In this document: piece by piece, positions 49,418 through 59,492 of the stretch | Layout: each line of letters starts with the position of its first letter | Position numbering within the stretch: position 1 is the first letter of the stretch | From: Dongia deserti | GTDB taxonomy: Bacteria; Pseudomonadota; Alphaproteobacteria; Dongiales; Dongiaceae | Length of the DNA: 64,000 nucleotides | NCBI RefSeq assembly: GCF_003574735.1 | Contig: NZ_QORW01000001.1 | Span: forward strand, 1 to 64,000 | Reading direction: 5' to 3' | The notes under the pieces: generated by a model | What the model was told of the DNA's origin: nothing | The model's input: only the letters and a program-made list of their open reading frames with translations | Database searches by the model: none | Position numbers and translations under genes: made by a program

Positions 49418-49516
49418 TGTCATCCCAGCCTTGAGCCGGGATCCAGTGCGCCGCGGCTCGTGTGGCTGAACGATGGATCCCGGATCGCGCCGCTGACGCG
49501 CCCGTCCGGGGTGACA
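49418..49516. repeat. palindromic intergenic repeat, copy 3
   Basis: About 99 bp with ends TGTCATCCCAG and CCGGGGTGACA and an internal ATGGATCCCGGATCGCGCCG block like copies 1 and 2. It lies between proA and nadD. Confidence 0.75.
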
Positions 49517-49560
49517 GGAAGAGTGGTTGCCGCGCTAACAGGTGCGCCTCCGCACGCCAT

Positions 49561-49576
49561 TGTTCCACGTGGAACA
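49561..49576. promoter_or_regulatory. parS-like ParB-binding palindrome
   Basis: TGTTCCACGTGGAACA, a perfect 16-bp palindrome matching the bacterial chromosomal parS consensus (TGTTTCACGTGAAACA) except for a symmetric change. It lies 41 bases upstream of the nadD ATG. parS sites normally cluster near the replication origin, so the locus may be origin-proximal; no parA, parB or dnaA is in the window. Confidence 0.75.
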
Positions 49577-49616
49577 CGCAAAACGTGACAAGCTGACACG
49601 GAAAATACGCACGCGC

Positions 49617-50225
49617 ATGGGGGGAAGAAGGCGCATCGGATTGTTGGGCGGGTCGTTCAATCCCGCGCACGAAGGCCATCGGGACATCAGCTTGGCGGCG
49701 ATCGCCTATCTCGATCTCGACGAGGTCTGGTGGGTGGTCTCGCCGCAAAATCCGTTGAAACCGGAAAAAGGCATGGCCTCCTTTGCCGAGCGCATGGCGA
49801 GTGCCCGGGCCATGGCGCATCACCCGCGCATTCGGGTGACCGATATCGAGACAAAGCTCGGCACCCGCTACACGGCCGACACATTACGTAAGCTGGTCAC
49901 GCGCTTTCCGTCATATCGGTTCGTGTGGCTGATGGGTGCCGACAATTTGGCGCAAATTGCCTCCTGGGCAGACTGGACACGAATCTTTCACCTGACGCCG
50001 ATTGCGGTTTTCGATCGGCCTTCCTATACTAATAAGGCATTGACTTCCCTGGCGGCCCGGCGCTTCCGGCGGTCGCGACGGCGCGAAGCGGCGCTCAAGA
50101 CCCTGGCGGCAACCCCGGCACCGGCCTGGGTGTTCGTGCATCATCGGCTGAACCCGATCTCGGCGACGGCGATCCGTGCCGAGCGTGCGCGCAAGAGGGC
50201 GAGCAAGTCCAAATCGGGTGACTAG
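49617..50225 (+). CDS. nadD: nicotinate-nucleotide adenylyltransferase
   Basis: A 202-residue nucleotidyltransferase making nicotinate adenine dinucleotide. GLLGGSFNPAHEGH (HxGH type) is the catalytic motif near the N-terminus, WLMGADN and ISATAIRAE are family blocks. The ATG at 49617 is chosen; the frame stays open through the parS-like site upstream, but those codons are the palindrome itself. Conserved order proA-nadD-rsfS. Confidence 0.95.
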   Translation: MGGRRRIGLLGGSFNPAHEGHRDISLAAIAYLDLDEVWWVVSPQNPLKPEKGMASFAERMASARAMAHHPRIRVTDIETKLGTRYTADTLRKLVTRFPSYRFVWLMGADNLAQIASWADWTRIFHLTPIAVFDRPSYTNKALTSLAARRFRRSRRREAALKTLAATPAPAWVFVHHRLNPISATAIRAERARKRASKSKSGD

Positions 50226-50249
50226 GCCAACAGGCCGGCGGATTAGCCG

Positions 50250-50672
50250 ATGCCGTCGGGTAAGGAGGTTAAAGCCATTCCTCGCACGCGTAAGGCAGTC
50301 GCACAGCAGACTGCAGATCAAGTCCATGATCTTCTGAAGATCGTGGAGACTTCCCTGGACGACGATAAGGCCGAAGACATCGTCGCCATTGACCTTCGAG
50401 GCAAATCCACCATCGCGGACTACATGGTGATCGCCACCGGGCGCAACTCCCGGCAGCTGGCGGCCATGGCCTCGCACCTGGACGAGAAGCTCACCAAGGC
50501 CGGCGTTCGCCGCGTCTCGGTCGAGGGTGCCGACCAGGGCGACTGGGTCCTGCTCGACGGCGGAGATGTCGTGGTGCATCTGTTCCGCCCCGAAGTGCGC
50601 ACATTCTACGCACTCGAGAAGATGTGGGGCGCGGAGATGCCGAGCCCGGAGCGGCTGACCGCCGTGGGCTGA
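50250..50672 (+). CDS. rsfS: ribosomal silencing factor RsfS
   Basis: A 140-residue RsfS/Iojap protein which binds L14 and blocks subunit joining in starvation. Blocks DDKAEDIVAIDLRGKSTIAD, ATGRNSRQLAAMA, GDWVLLDGGDVVVHLF and YALEKMWG are typical. It follows nadD by 24 bases. The usual next gene, rlmH, is not found; an EamA transporter follows instead. Confidence 0.96.
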   Translation: MPSGKEVKAIPRTRKAVAQQTADQVHDLLKIVETSLDDDKAEDIVAIDLRGKSTIADYMVIATGRNSRQLAAMASHLDEKLTKAGVRRVSVEGADQGDWVLLDGGDVVVHLFRPEVRTFYALEKMWGAEMPSPERLTAVG

Positions 50673-50827
50673 CGCACTAGACGCCTCAGCGGTCCGTAAC
50701 CGGGCCGCAACATGGCAGATATGCATGCGCGGCGGGTTCACGCGCCGCGCCAGGGTGGGCATGATGCGCCTCGCGGCCCGCCACCAGGCCGGCCGCAGCA
50801 CGCAACGCCAGCCCTTCCCTTGCTCTC

Positions 50828-51742
50828 ATGTGGATCTCCACCGGCGCGATTGTCGCCTTCACCGCGGCCGTTTTCTTTTCCACCAAGGCGATCTTCGTCA
50901 AGCTGACCTACATCCATGGCGCGGACGCGATCTCCGCGCTCGCCTTGCGCATGATCATGGCACTGCCGTTTCTGCTGGTGATCGCCTGGTATTCGACGCG
51001 CGGCGGGGCGCGGCCCTTGACCCGCGCCGACTGGAAGGCGGTGTTCCTGCTCGGCTTCGTCGGCTATTACCTCTCCAGCCTGCTCGATTTTCTCGGCCTG
51101 CAATACATCACGGCATCGCTGGAGCGGCTGATCCTCTTCCTCTATCCGACGATCGTGGCGCTGATCTCCTGGGCGTTCCTCAAGAAGCCGATTGGCATGA
51201 AGGGCGTGGTCGCGCTTGTGCTCTCCTACATCGGCATTGCGATCTCGTTCGTGCGCGACCTGCAGCATACCGGCGACACCACCGCCGTGCTCATCGGCGG
51301 TGGGTTCATCTTTGCCTGCACCATTACCTACGCGATCTACATCGTCGGCAGCGGCGAGATGGTAGGGCGCATCGGCGCGCTGCGCTTCGCCGCCTATGCG
51401 ACCAGCGTGGCCGCGCTCTGCTGCCTGGTGCAGTTCGCGCTCACCAGGCCGCTCTCCGCCATCGTCCTGCCATGGCAGGTCTATGGCTACAGCCTCGCCA
51501 TGGCGGTGATCGCGACGGTGCTGCCCGTCGTGATGACGGCGAAAGCAATCCAGATGATCGGCGCGCCCAAGGTCGCGATCATCGCCGCCGTAGGCCCGGT
51601 CGCGACTATCGTGCTCGCCTGGTGGTTTCTCGGCGAGCCGATCGGCTGGGAGCAGATGGTGGGCGCCGCACTCGTGATGAGCGGCGTGCTGCTGATCAGC
51701 GTGAAGCCGAAGCCAAAGCCCGTGGCGGTGCCGGCGGACTGA
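50828..51742 (+). CDS. EamA/DMT-family permease
   Basis: A 304-residue inner-membrane protein with about ten transmembrane segments in two EamA repeats (about 8-140 and 155-290). The C-terminal AAVGPVATIVLAWWFLGEPI is characteristic of drug/metabolite transporter superfamily members. The substrate is unknown. A longer frame on the same strand (50725-52278) is a shadow whose tail contains the next gene. Confidence 0.85.
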   Translation: MWISTGAIVAFTAAVFFSTKAIFVKLTYIHGADAISALALRMIMALPFLLVIAWYSTRGGARPLTRADWKAVFLLGFVGYYLSSLLDFLGLQYITASLERLILFLYPTIVALISWAFLKKPIGMKGVVALVLSYIGIAISFVRDLQHTGDTTAVLIGGGFIFACTITYAIYIVGSGEMVGRIGALRFAAYATSVAALCCLVQFALTRPLSAIVLPWQVYGYSLAMAVIATVLPVVMTAKAIQMIGAPKVAIIAAVGPVATIVLAWWFLGEPIGWEQMVGAALVMSGVLLISVKPKPKPVAVPAD

Positions 51743-51858
51743 TCCTACTTGCCCCGAGCGGCCAATTGTGCCAGCCTCCACCTCAACAACCAGGGGACGT
51801 AGAAGTTCGGGGCGAACCGGACCGCGGGTTGCTGAGGGGCCATTTGCTTGGGGGACTC

Positions 51859-52278
51859 ATGGGCAAGCTCTTGCTGCTGTCTTTGACAGCCATGTTCGCG
51901 GTCGGCTGTGCGACATCGCCGCGGGATATCGAAGCCGTTCACGTGTCGCCGGAGAAATACCAGAGCTACAACTGCGAGCAGATCGCGGCGGAACTCGACA
52001 GCGCCTACCTCCGCGGCGCCCAGATGCGCGAAGCCATTGATGCCGATGCGGCGGGTGACGCGGCGGCCGTTGCCGTCGGCGCAGTGCTATTCTGGCCGGT
52101 CATGTTCTTCGCCATCGGCGATGCGGACGAGGCGGAGGAGTACGGGAAACTCAAGGGCGAGTACGAAGCATTGCAGGCGGCAGGCACAGCGAGGCAATGC
52201 GATATCGCGTACAAGCCCCTGCAGGAGCCGGCCAAGACGGCCTCGACATCGGCTCCAGGGGCAGGCGGCAGGAAGTAG
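51859..52278 (+). CDS. predicted lipoprotein of unknown function
   Basis: A 139-residue lipoprotein: MGKLLLLSLTAMFAVGC gives a short signal and lipobox AVGC (C17). The mature chain has a glycine/alanine-rich central hydrophobic stretch (AAAVAVGAVLFWPVMFF) that could enter the membrane, and a charged helical part. YNCEQIAAELDSAYLRGAQM resembles a recurrent motif in Rhizobiales lipoproteins. Function unknown. Confidence 0.72.
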   Translation: MGKLLLLSLTAMFAVGCATSPRDIEAVHVSPEKYQSYNCEQIAAELDSAYLRGAQMREAIDADAAGDAAAVAVGAVLFWPVMFFAIGDADEAEEYGKLKGEYEALQAAGTARQCDIAYKPLQEPAKTASTSAPGAGGRK

Positions 52279-52311
52279 GTGGCGGGGCGCTGGGCGCCCC
52301 GCCGATCACGA

Positions 52312-53049
52312 TCACTCCGCCGGAGCGCGCGGCGGCGTCACCGCTTCCAATGCCTTCGCGGTACCGCCCAGCCACTTGTAAGCGAAGCCGCCGATCACGG
52401 CGCCCACCAGAGGCGCCACCCAGAACAGCCAGAGCTGCGCCAGCGCCCATCCGCCGACGAACAAGGCCGGCCCCGTGCTGCGCGCCGGATTGACCGAGGT
52501 ATTAGTGACCGGGATGCTGATGAGATGGATCAGCGTGAGCGTAAGGCCGATGGCGAGCGGTGCGAAACCGGCAGGTGCGCGTTTGTCCGTTGCGCCCAGG
52601 ATCACCATCAGGAAGAAGAACGTCATCACCACTTCGCACACCAAGGCGGCAAGCAACGTGTACTGCCCGGGCGAATGCTCCCCATAGCCGTTGGAGGCGA
52701 AGCCGCTGGAGAGCGAGAAGTCCGCTTTGCCCGATGCGATCAAATAAAGTATTGCGGCTGCCGCGACACCGCCCAGCACCTGCGCCACCCAATAGTGGAT
52801 GATTTCGGACGCTGGGAACCGCCCGCCGGCCCACAGGCCCAGCGTGACCGCCGGATTGAAATGGCCCCCCGAGATGTGGCCGACGGCATAGGCCATGGTG
52901 ACGACGGTTAAGCCGAAGGCGAGCGAGACGCCGGTGAGACCGATGCCGACATCCGGGAATGCCGCCGCCAACACGGCGCTGCCGCAGCCGCCGAGCACCA
53001 GCCAGAACGTGCCGAAGAACTCGGCCGCCAAACGATGGGTCATGGACAT
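52312..53049 (-). CDS. aqpZ: aquaporin Z-like water channel
   Basis: A 245-residue major intrinsic protein. Both NPA boxes are present (GGHFNPAVT near residue 63 and [10 protein letters not shown] near residue 186), six transmembrane segments, and AqpZ-like [20 protein letters not shown] at the start. The ATG at 53049 follows GGAGGGG; the ATG-rich N-terminus also allows 53043. Water-specific rather than glycerol type, as the second box is NPARS. Confidence 0.92.
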   Translation of the reverse strand: MSMTHRLAAEFFGTFWLVLGGCGSAVLAAAFPDVGIGLTGVSLAFGLTVVTMAYAVGHISGGHFNPAVTLGLWAGGRFPASEIIHYWVAQVLGGVAAAAILYLIASGKADFSLSSGFASNGYGEHSPGQYTLLAALVCEVVMTFFFLMVILGATDKRAPAGFAPLAIGLTLTLIHLISIPVTNTSVNPARSTGPALFVGGWALAQLWLFWVAPLVGAVIGGFAYKWLGGTAKALEAVTPPRAPAE

Positions 53050-53241
53050 GGAATCCCCTCCAAGATCTGCGCCGGGATTCACTGCGCGAGAGGGGCGCCG
53101 ACAGCATTCAATGCAGCCCTCATCGTGCAGCGTGCCTGGCGACTCGTAGGAATGCGAACATAGCTCAGCCGAGCGCGAATGGAAATCGCAGTTGTATTAC
53201 CTTGGTTGCTTTCCAACCACATGAAGTGTAGTGTGCGCGCC

Positions 53242-53334
53242 ATGAAAGAGGCCGCTTACACCCACTGCAGCCAGCAACAACCGCGCGACGTACTCGCGGC
53301 GGTGCTTTTGGCTGTGTCGAAGCGGAGCGCGTAG
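53242..53334 (+). CDS. possible 30-aa leader peptide
   Basis: An ATG-initiated 30-codon frame (MKEAAYTHCSQQQPRDVLAA and ten more residues) ending in TAG. There is no run of one amino acid such as Trp or His, so a classical amino-acid attenuator is not obvious. Its only support is position upstream of a terminator hairpin; it may be non-coding RNA instead. Confidence 0.3.
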   Translation: MKEAAYTHCSQQQPRDVLAAVLLAVSKRSA

Positions 53335-53371
53335 CAGGTCCACAGAGACCCGCGCTTCACCGGAATTCGAA

Positions 53372-53406
53372 AAGGCCCCGTCGATGCGATCGGCGGGGCC
53401 TTTGCT
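53372..53406 (+). terminator. hairpin upstream of lysE-like gene
   Basis: AAAGGCCCCG and CGGGGCCTTT arms (about 10 bp) around a 13-base loop, followed by TTGCTTT. Intrinsic-terminator shape, lying between the short ORF and the transporter start. Confidence 0.65.
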
Positions 53407-53449
53407 TTGGACGACACCGGTCGCTCTGTCAGACTGAAGGAGAAGACCG

Positions 53450-54067
53450 ATGATCGACTTGCATCTCTATGCCGCCTTCGTGGCGGCCGTGACCACCTTG
53501 ATGCTGATACCGGGACCGAACGTGGCGCTCATCGTCGCCAATAGCGTGGCGCACGGCGCGCGCTATGGTTTGCTGACGGTGGCGGGCACCAGCGCGGCCA
53601 TGGTGCTGCAGCTCGCCGTCACGGCGATCGGCATGGCGGAACTGCTGGGCAAGCTCGGCAGCTGGTTCGAATGGATCCGCTGGATCGGCGTCGCCTATCT
53701 CTTGTATCTCGGCGTGACGTATTGGCGGGCGGCGCCCGTCGATCTCACCAAGGTCGCGCCCGAGCGCAAGTCCTCGCGCGCGATGTTCCTGCGGGCCCTG
53801 CTGGTGTCACTGAGCAATCCCAAGACCCTGCTGTTCTACGGCGCGTTCTTCCCGCAGTTCCTCTCGGGCGGGCCTGGCGCGAGCATGGAGATCGCCCTGC
53901 TGTCCGCGACGTTCCTGGCGCTGGCGATCGTGGTCGATGGCAGCTGGGCGCTCATGGCCGCGCGGGCACGGCGCTTTCTCAGCGCACGTGGCCGGCTGCG
54001 CAATCGGCTGGCAGGCGGGTTGATGATCGGCGCGGGCGTCGGTCTGGCGTTGGCGCGGAAGAGCTGA
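53450..54067 (+). CDS. LysE/RhtB-family amino-acid exporter
   Basis: A 205-residue inner-membrane protein with about six segments and the LysE hallmark TLMLIPGPNVALIVANSVAHG near the N-terminus, plus LVSLSNPKTLLFYGAFFPQF. Exporters of this family remove excess amino acids or homoserine lactone-like compounds; the substrate cannot be told. An AAGGAG ribosome site precedes the ATG. The leader with hairpin suggests conditional expression. Confidence 0.88.
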   Translation: MIDLHLYAAFVAAVTTLMLIPGPNVALIVANSVAHGARYGLLTVAGTSAAMVLQLAVTAIGMAELLGKLGSWFEWIRWIGVAYLLYLGVTYWRAAPVDLTKVAPERKSSRAMFLRALLVSLSNPKTLLFYGAFFPQFLSGGPGASMEIALLSATFLALAIVVDGSWALMAARARRFLSARGRLRNRLAGGLMIGAGVGLALARKS

Positions 54068-54080
54068 AGCGCTCACTCCA

Positions 54081-55199
54081 TCAAGACGGCGGGGCCGAGC
54101 GGGGTGGCACGATCATCATGATCGTGTCGCCCGGCGCCGCCAGCTTCTTCAGGCAGCGCGTCAGGATGAGGCCGTCCCTACGCGCCCGGATCGGTGTGCG
54201 CGCCTTCACTGGATCATCGGCCATCGGGTCGACGATCTCCGCAACGAGATCGCCCGATTTCACGCGCTCACCAAGTTCGGCCTTGTAGGCCACCAGCCCG
54301 GCGACCGGCACCTCGACCATCTCGACGAAATCCAGCTTCTTGGCTTCGCAGGGTGCCGGGAGCGGACCGGGATCTCCCGCGATCAACTTGCGGCGCTGCA
54401 GGAAGCGCAGCAAGGCTGCAGCATCCTTTTCCGCCAATTTGTCGAACACGTCCGATTGCCCACGGAACTCCACCGTCGCCGCAAAGCATGCGGCCGGAAT
54501 CGAGAAGCGATCACCCAGCTCCTTCCGGAGCTTGGTGAAGGGCAGCGAGAAGGTCTCATCGAAGCAGAAGAGCCCGGAATCGTCGCACAGCAGGCAGGCG
54601 GCTGCCCCCAGCTCCGCTGCGAGATCGGCGCCTTCCGGCCAATGCTGCGGCATCATGTAGACGTGCTGCAGCGCCTCGTCGTCACAATGCAGATCGAGCA
54701 CGATGTCCGCGTCATAGGCGAACCCCATCAGGATCTGGCACAGCGCAGAGAGCTCATCGTGGTTGGGCATGCTGGCGATGGTGTCGGCGAGTGCGGCGCG
54801 GATCACGCGCACGTTGGCAGCCTCATCGTTGCCCAGCTGCGGTTCGACGCGCTCGCGCAGCCCTTCGAACAGGTCCGGCCAGTCGCGATTGAAATCGCCG
54901 CCGCCACGCGCATAGCGTGCGCCGGCATGGACGGTCAGCATGTTCTGTCCAAGGCCGATCGGGTTCGCAACCGGCACCAGCACGATCTCGCCTTTGATCT
55001 CGCCGCGCGCATCGGCCGCGCGCAGCAGCCCGAGCAGATGATGCGCGGCCAGCATGCCCGGCAGCTCGTCCGCATGCAGCGCCGCCTGTAGATAGGCCTT
55101 TGGGCGCGCGCCGGACGTGCCGAAACGGTGCACTTTCAGCGTCCGCTGCGTGCCGGGGCTCATGGCCGGCAAGGCGATGGTCTCGATGCGGTGGCTCAT
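54081..55199 (-). CDS. succinylglutamate desuccinylase/aspartoacylase family zinc deacylase
   Basis: A 372-residue M14-type hydrolase. The zinc-binding H...E is in AALHADELPGM (about 41-51) and the third ligand in LDLHCDDE (about 170-177); a C-terminal beta domain (about 285-350) is shared with AstE/AspA relatives. They hydrolyse N-acyl amino acids or ectoine-type amides. It converges with the lysE-like gene with 13 bases between stops. Substrate unknown. Confidence 0.85.
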   Translation of the reverse strand: MSHRIETIALPAMSPGTQRTLKVHRFGTSGARPKAYLQAALHADELPGMLAAHHLLGLLRAADARGEIKGEIVLVPVANPIGLGQNMLTVHAGARYARGGGDFNRDWPDLFEGLRERVEPQLGNDEAANVRVIRAALADTIASMPNHDELSALCQILMGFAYDADIVLDLHCDDEALQHVYMMPQHWPEGADLAAELGAAACLLCDDSGLFCFDETFSLPFTKLRKELGDRFSIPAACFAATVEFRGQSDVFDKLAEKDAAALLRFLQRRKLIAGDPGPLPAPCEAKKLDFVEMVEVPVAGLVAYKAELGERVKSGDLVAEIVDPMADDPVKARTPIRARRDGLILTRCLKKLAAPGDTIMMIVPPRSAPPS

Positions 55200-55420
55200 G
55201 CGGGATGGCGTGTCTCGCGGGTAGGATTAATCAAGCGTAAAGAGTGGGGCCTTGACGCGCAAGGGGGCGACGGTTGACGGCCCACTGCCCTGCGGCTACC
55301 TTCTTCCCATGACCACGCAACTCGAGCAGCGCATTGATGCGCGAATTATCGGCCGGGCGCCCCTTGGGCTCCCGGAAGCGATGATTTGCGTTTCAATCGC
55401 CACTTTGGAGTTTGCGTGCC

Positions 55421-55753
55421 ATGCCTACCCCTGATCTTCACGTCTCTGACGCCAGTCGACCTAGCCTTCAGTCCCGTGCTCTTCCGCCGCTGCAGGCGGT
55501 CGAGACTCATTGTTTCGCGATCCGCGCCGCCGCCTGGCCCGGCATCCTGCCGCGCCTGATGGAGCTGTTCGCCAAGCGCAACCTGGTCCCGACCAAGTGG
55601 CACAGCGCGGTGATCGGCCCGAATGGCGAGGATCTGCAGGTCGACATCCAGATGGAAGGGATCGAGGCGGAGCTTGCCGCCTATATCGCGCGCTGCCTCC
55701 GGCAGATCTACGGCGTCGACAGCGTGCTCACCTCGACGAAGACGGCGGGGTGA
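55421..55753 (+). CDS. hypothetical protein with ACT-like fold
   Basis: A 110-residue protein. After a variable N-terminus, a beta-alpha-beta pattern (HCFAIRAAAWPGILPRLMEL, then FAKRNLVPTKW and DLQVDIQMEGIEAELAAYIA) looks like a single ACT-like domain, as in small regulatory subunits. No partner enzyme is adjacent. The ATG at 55421 starts MPTPDLHV; the frame opens three codons before. Function unknown. Confidence 0.6.
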   Translation: MPTPDLHVSDASRPSLQSRALPPLQAVETHCFAIRAAAWPGILPRLMELFAKRNLVPTKWHSAVIGPNGEDLQVDIQMEGIEAELAAYIARCLRQIYGVDSVLTSTKTAG

Positions 55754-55802
55754 GGCGGGCGCTGGTCTTGCGCGTCCCCGCCATAAGTCTAGAGTCAGGT
55801 TT

Positions 55803-56168
55803 ATGACGCGTGCAGCCATTCTTGCGCTGATGGCGGCGGTACTTGCAGGCCCGGCATGCGCCGGCGAGGCGAACATCGTCGACGTGAAGGTCAGGAGCGC
55901 GGGTGGCGGAATCTACGACTTCGACGTCACGATCCGCAGCAACGATACCGGCTGGGATCATTATGCGGATGCCTTCGAGGTGCTGGGGCCGGATGGGACG
56001 GTGCTCGGCCAGCGGGTCCTGCTGCATCCCCACGTCGAGGAGCAGCCTTTCACGCGCGATCTCTATGGCGTGGAAATTCCTCCCGGGATCGACGAGGTCA
56101 CCGTTCGGGCCCGGCATAAGCCAAAAGGGTATGACGGCGCAGTCATGACGGTTCCTCTGCCCCGCTGA
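55803..56168 (+). CDS. exported hypothetical protein
   Basis: A 121-residue protein with a clear Sec signal peptide (MTRAAILALMAAVLAGPACAG, cleavage likely after ACA) and a beta-rich mature domain (VDVKVRSAGGGIYDFDVTIR, GWDHYADAFEVLGPDG, PFTRDLYGVEIPPGIDEVT). It looks periplasmic, with an immunoglobulin-like profile. It lies 49 bases after the ACT-like gene and upstream of prfC. No family name assigned. Confidence 0.72.
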   Translation: MTRAAILALMAAVLAGPACAGEANIVDVKVRSAGGGIYDFDVTIRSNDTGWDHYADAFEVLGPDGTVLGQRVLLHPHVEEQPFTRDLYGVEIPPGIDEVTVRARHKPKGYDGAVMTVPLPR

Positions 56169-56260
56169 GCGGAATCCCGCCCGGGCTGCGGCACTGAATC
56201 CCCTGGAAATCCGCGGAAAAATCCCTACATTCCCGGCGACTTTTGGGAAATCCAGGCCAT

Positions 56261-57847
<1,587 letters not shown>

Positions 57848-57892
57848 CGGGAGGCGCGGGGTTTGATGCTCCTCCCCACTCCGTCATGACCG

Positions 57893-57985
57893 GGCGAAGA
57901 CCCGGTCATCCAAATTGGCATCCGTCGCTCATCGGCAGATTTGTATCATTGGAACTCGCCGCTGCGCGCCTCGCCCGGTGATGAC
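57893..57985. repeat. intergenic inverted repeat, GTCATGACCGGG type
   Basis: Ends GTCATGACCGGG and CCCGGTGATGAC enclose about 93 bp between prfC and the receiver-domain gene. Related in form to the other palindromic elements, with an internal short stem CCGGGCGAAGACCCGG. Confidence 0.55.
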
Positions 57986-58120
57986 TGGAAGGGCGAGGTG
58001 TCAGGGAACGTAAGGCCTTGAGCCCGCTAGCTTAACCCTTCATCAACCATATGCGCTCATACTTGCGAGACTGCGGGATTCATGATCGGATTCCATCAGT
58101 GAGTTTGGGATGAGCGCTGC

Positions 58121-58720
58121 ATGGCTCTAGCTGCGACCAAGAAAACGAAGCTGCGCGTCCGCAGGCCGGAAGACCTGGAGCGGGTCGGCATCCTCGCGAT
58201 CGAAGGGTCGCCCGCGATGATGGGCATTCTCTCTGGTATCCTGCGGTCCTTCCGTTTCCAGTCGGTCACCGTGCTCGGCAATTCCGACGACGCATGGTCG
58301 CGCCTCAACACTGAGCCGCGGCCAAAGGCGGACATCATCCTGCTCGACTGGAACGCGCACCCGGTGAACGGCGAGACTTTCGTGCGCCAGCTGCGCCGCG
58401 TGCAGGATGCCGCGATCGCAGAGATTCCCGTCATCGCCATCATCGCCAATGCCGATCGCGAGATCGTCTTCGCCGCGCGCGATTCGGGGGTGAACGTGGT
58501 ATTGCTGCGCCCGTTCTCCGCGGCGCAGTTGCTCGACAAGGTGATGTGGACCCTGGGGCAGGATACGCCCTTCATCCGCTCGGAATTCTATGTGGGTCCG
58601 GATCGGCGCCGCTTCCGCGCGGCGGAATATCTGGGCGAGAAGCGCCGGATTGGCGAAACCGAGTATGTGCGCTCCGAGCACACCCATTCGGACGATCCGC
58701 AGGCGGGCGACGCCGCCTAG
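58121..58720 (+). CDS. degenerate response-regulator receiver protein
   Basis: A 199-residue protein with a CheY-like receiver domain at about 18-145 and a charged C-terminal extension of about 50 residues. The phosphoacceptor aspartate is present in DIILLDWNAH (about D74), but the N-terminal acidic pair reads AIEGSP rather than VDD, and the conserved Lys near the end is Arg (LLRPFSA). It may be phosphorylation-impaired or regulated differently. No kinase gene is adjacent. Confidence 0.82.
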   Translation: MALAATKKTKLRVRRPEDLERVGILAIEGSPAMMGILSGILRSFRFQSVTVLGNSDDAWSRLNTEPRPKADIILLDWNAHPVNGETFVRQLRRVQDAAIAEIPVIAIIANADREIVFAARDSGVNVVLLRPFSAAQLLDKVMWTLGQDTPFIRSEFYVGPDRRRFRAAEYLGEKRRIGETEYVRSEHTHSDDPQAGDAA

Positions 58721-58798
58721 GCCGTTCGCATCAGGAACCGGCGCTGCGGAAGCGGTGCTGCGTCATATCCGCTCCCGCAACGCCGGTCGCTGACGTCG

Positions 58799-59470
58799 TC
58801 AAGCCGCCTGCTTCATCATCAAGTGAGACAGCCTGGAATTCCGCGTTTGGAGGAACTGCCGGAGACGCTCCGGATAGTCCGGCTTCACCGCCCGGACAAT
58901 GGAAGGCCGCTCGGCCAGCACACGGCGCCAAGCCGCGATCTTCGGCTTGTTCGCGAGCATGCCGAAATCCGCGATCCGGTCGAAGGTGTCGAAATAGCGA
59001 AACACCGGCCCGAACACCGCATCCACCAGGCTGAAGCGCGCGCCCTCGAAATAGAGGCCGTCCCCGAGCCGCTGCTCCAGGCGCTCGAACTTCTCGGTGA
59101 GCAGCGTCGCCTTCGCCTGGAACGCGGCCTCATCGGTAGCCGTGTAGAAGTTCCACAGGTCCATGAGGATCGACGAGCCGAATTCCATCCAGGCGCGATG
59201 CTCCGCGCGCTTGAGCGCATCGGCGGGATGCAGCGGGTTGGGCTGCGTCTCCTCGAGATATTCAAGGATGACGGCGGATTCGAAGATGACCGCGTCGCCA
59301 ACCTTCAAGAGCGGCACCTTGCCCAGCGGGGAGATCTTGAGGAACCAGTCCGGCTTGTTGGCGAGATCGACGTTGATCCGTTCGAATGCGACGCCTTTCT
59401 CCTCCAGCGCGATCGCGGCGCGCTGCACAAAGGGGCAAAGCTCGTGGCTGACGAGGGTGAGCTTGGTCAT
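58799..59470 (-). CDS. glutathione S-transferase family protein
   Basis: A 223-residue GST. The N-terminus LTLVSHELCPFVQRAAIAL has a CPxVQR active site with a potentially catalytic cysteine, as in omega/beta-type and stringent starvation-like GSTs; GKVPLL and ESAVILEYLEE complete the glutathione site. It starts 22 bases after the DoxX gene, so they are one leftward operon under the MarR-linked promoter. Confidence 0.87.
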   Translation of the reverse strand: MTKLTLVSHELCPFVQRAAIALEEKGVAFERINVDLANKPDWFLKISPLGKVPLLKVGDAVIFESAVILEYLEETQPNPLHPADALKRAEHRAWMEFGSSILMDLWNFYTATDEAAFQAKATLLTEKFERLEQRLGDGLYFEGARFSLVDAVFGPVFRYFDTFDRIADFGMLANKPKIAAWRRVLAERPSIVRAVKPDYPERLRQFLQTRNSRLSHLMMKQAA

Positions 59471-59492
59471 CGCGGACCTCCGTTATCGGTTG

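Larger units (their letters stand above)
53083..53449 (+). promoter_or_regulatory. leader region of the LysE-family gene with short ORF and terminator hairpin
   Basis: Contains a possible 30-codon leader ORF (53242-53334) and a strong hairpin with T-rich tail (53372-53406), upstream of the lysE-like ATG at 53450. The layout is that of an attenuator. No known riboswitch was recognised. Confidence 0.5.

Noticed and set aside
50725-52278. 517-codon plus-strand frame spanning the EamA gene
   Set aside because: Its first part is out of frame with the real transporter; only the last 139 codons (from 51859) form a credible lipoprotein.
53225-53440. Possible tmRNA or known riboswitch upstream of the LysE gene
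   Set aside because: No tRNA-like ends, tag-peptide pattern or known aptamer motif could be found; kept only as a generic leader with hairpin.
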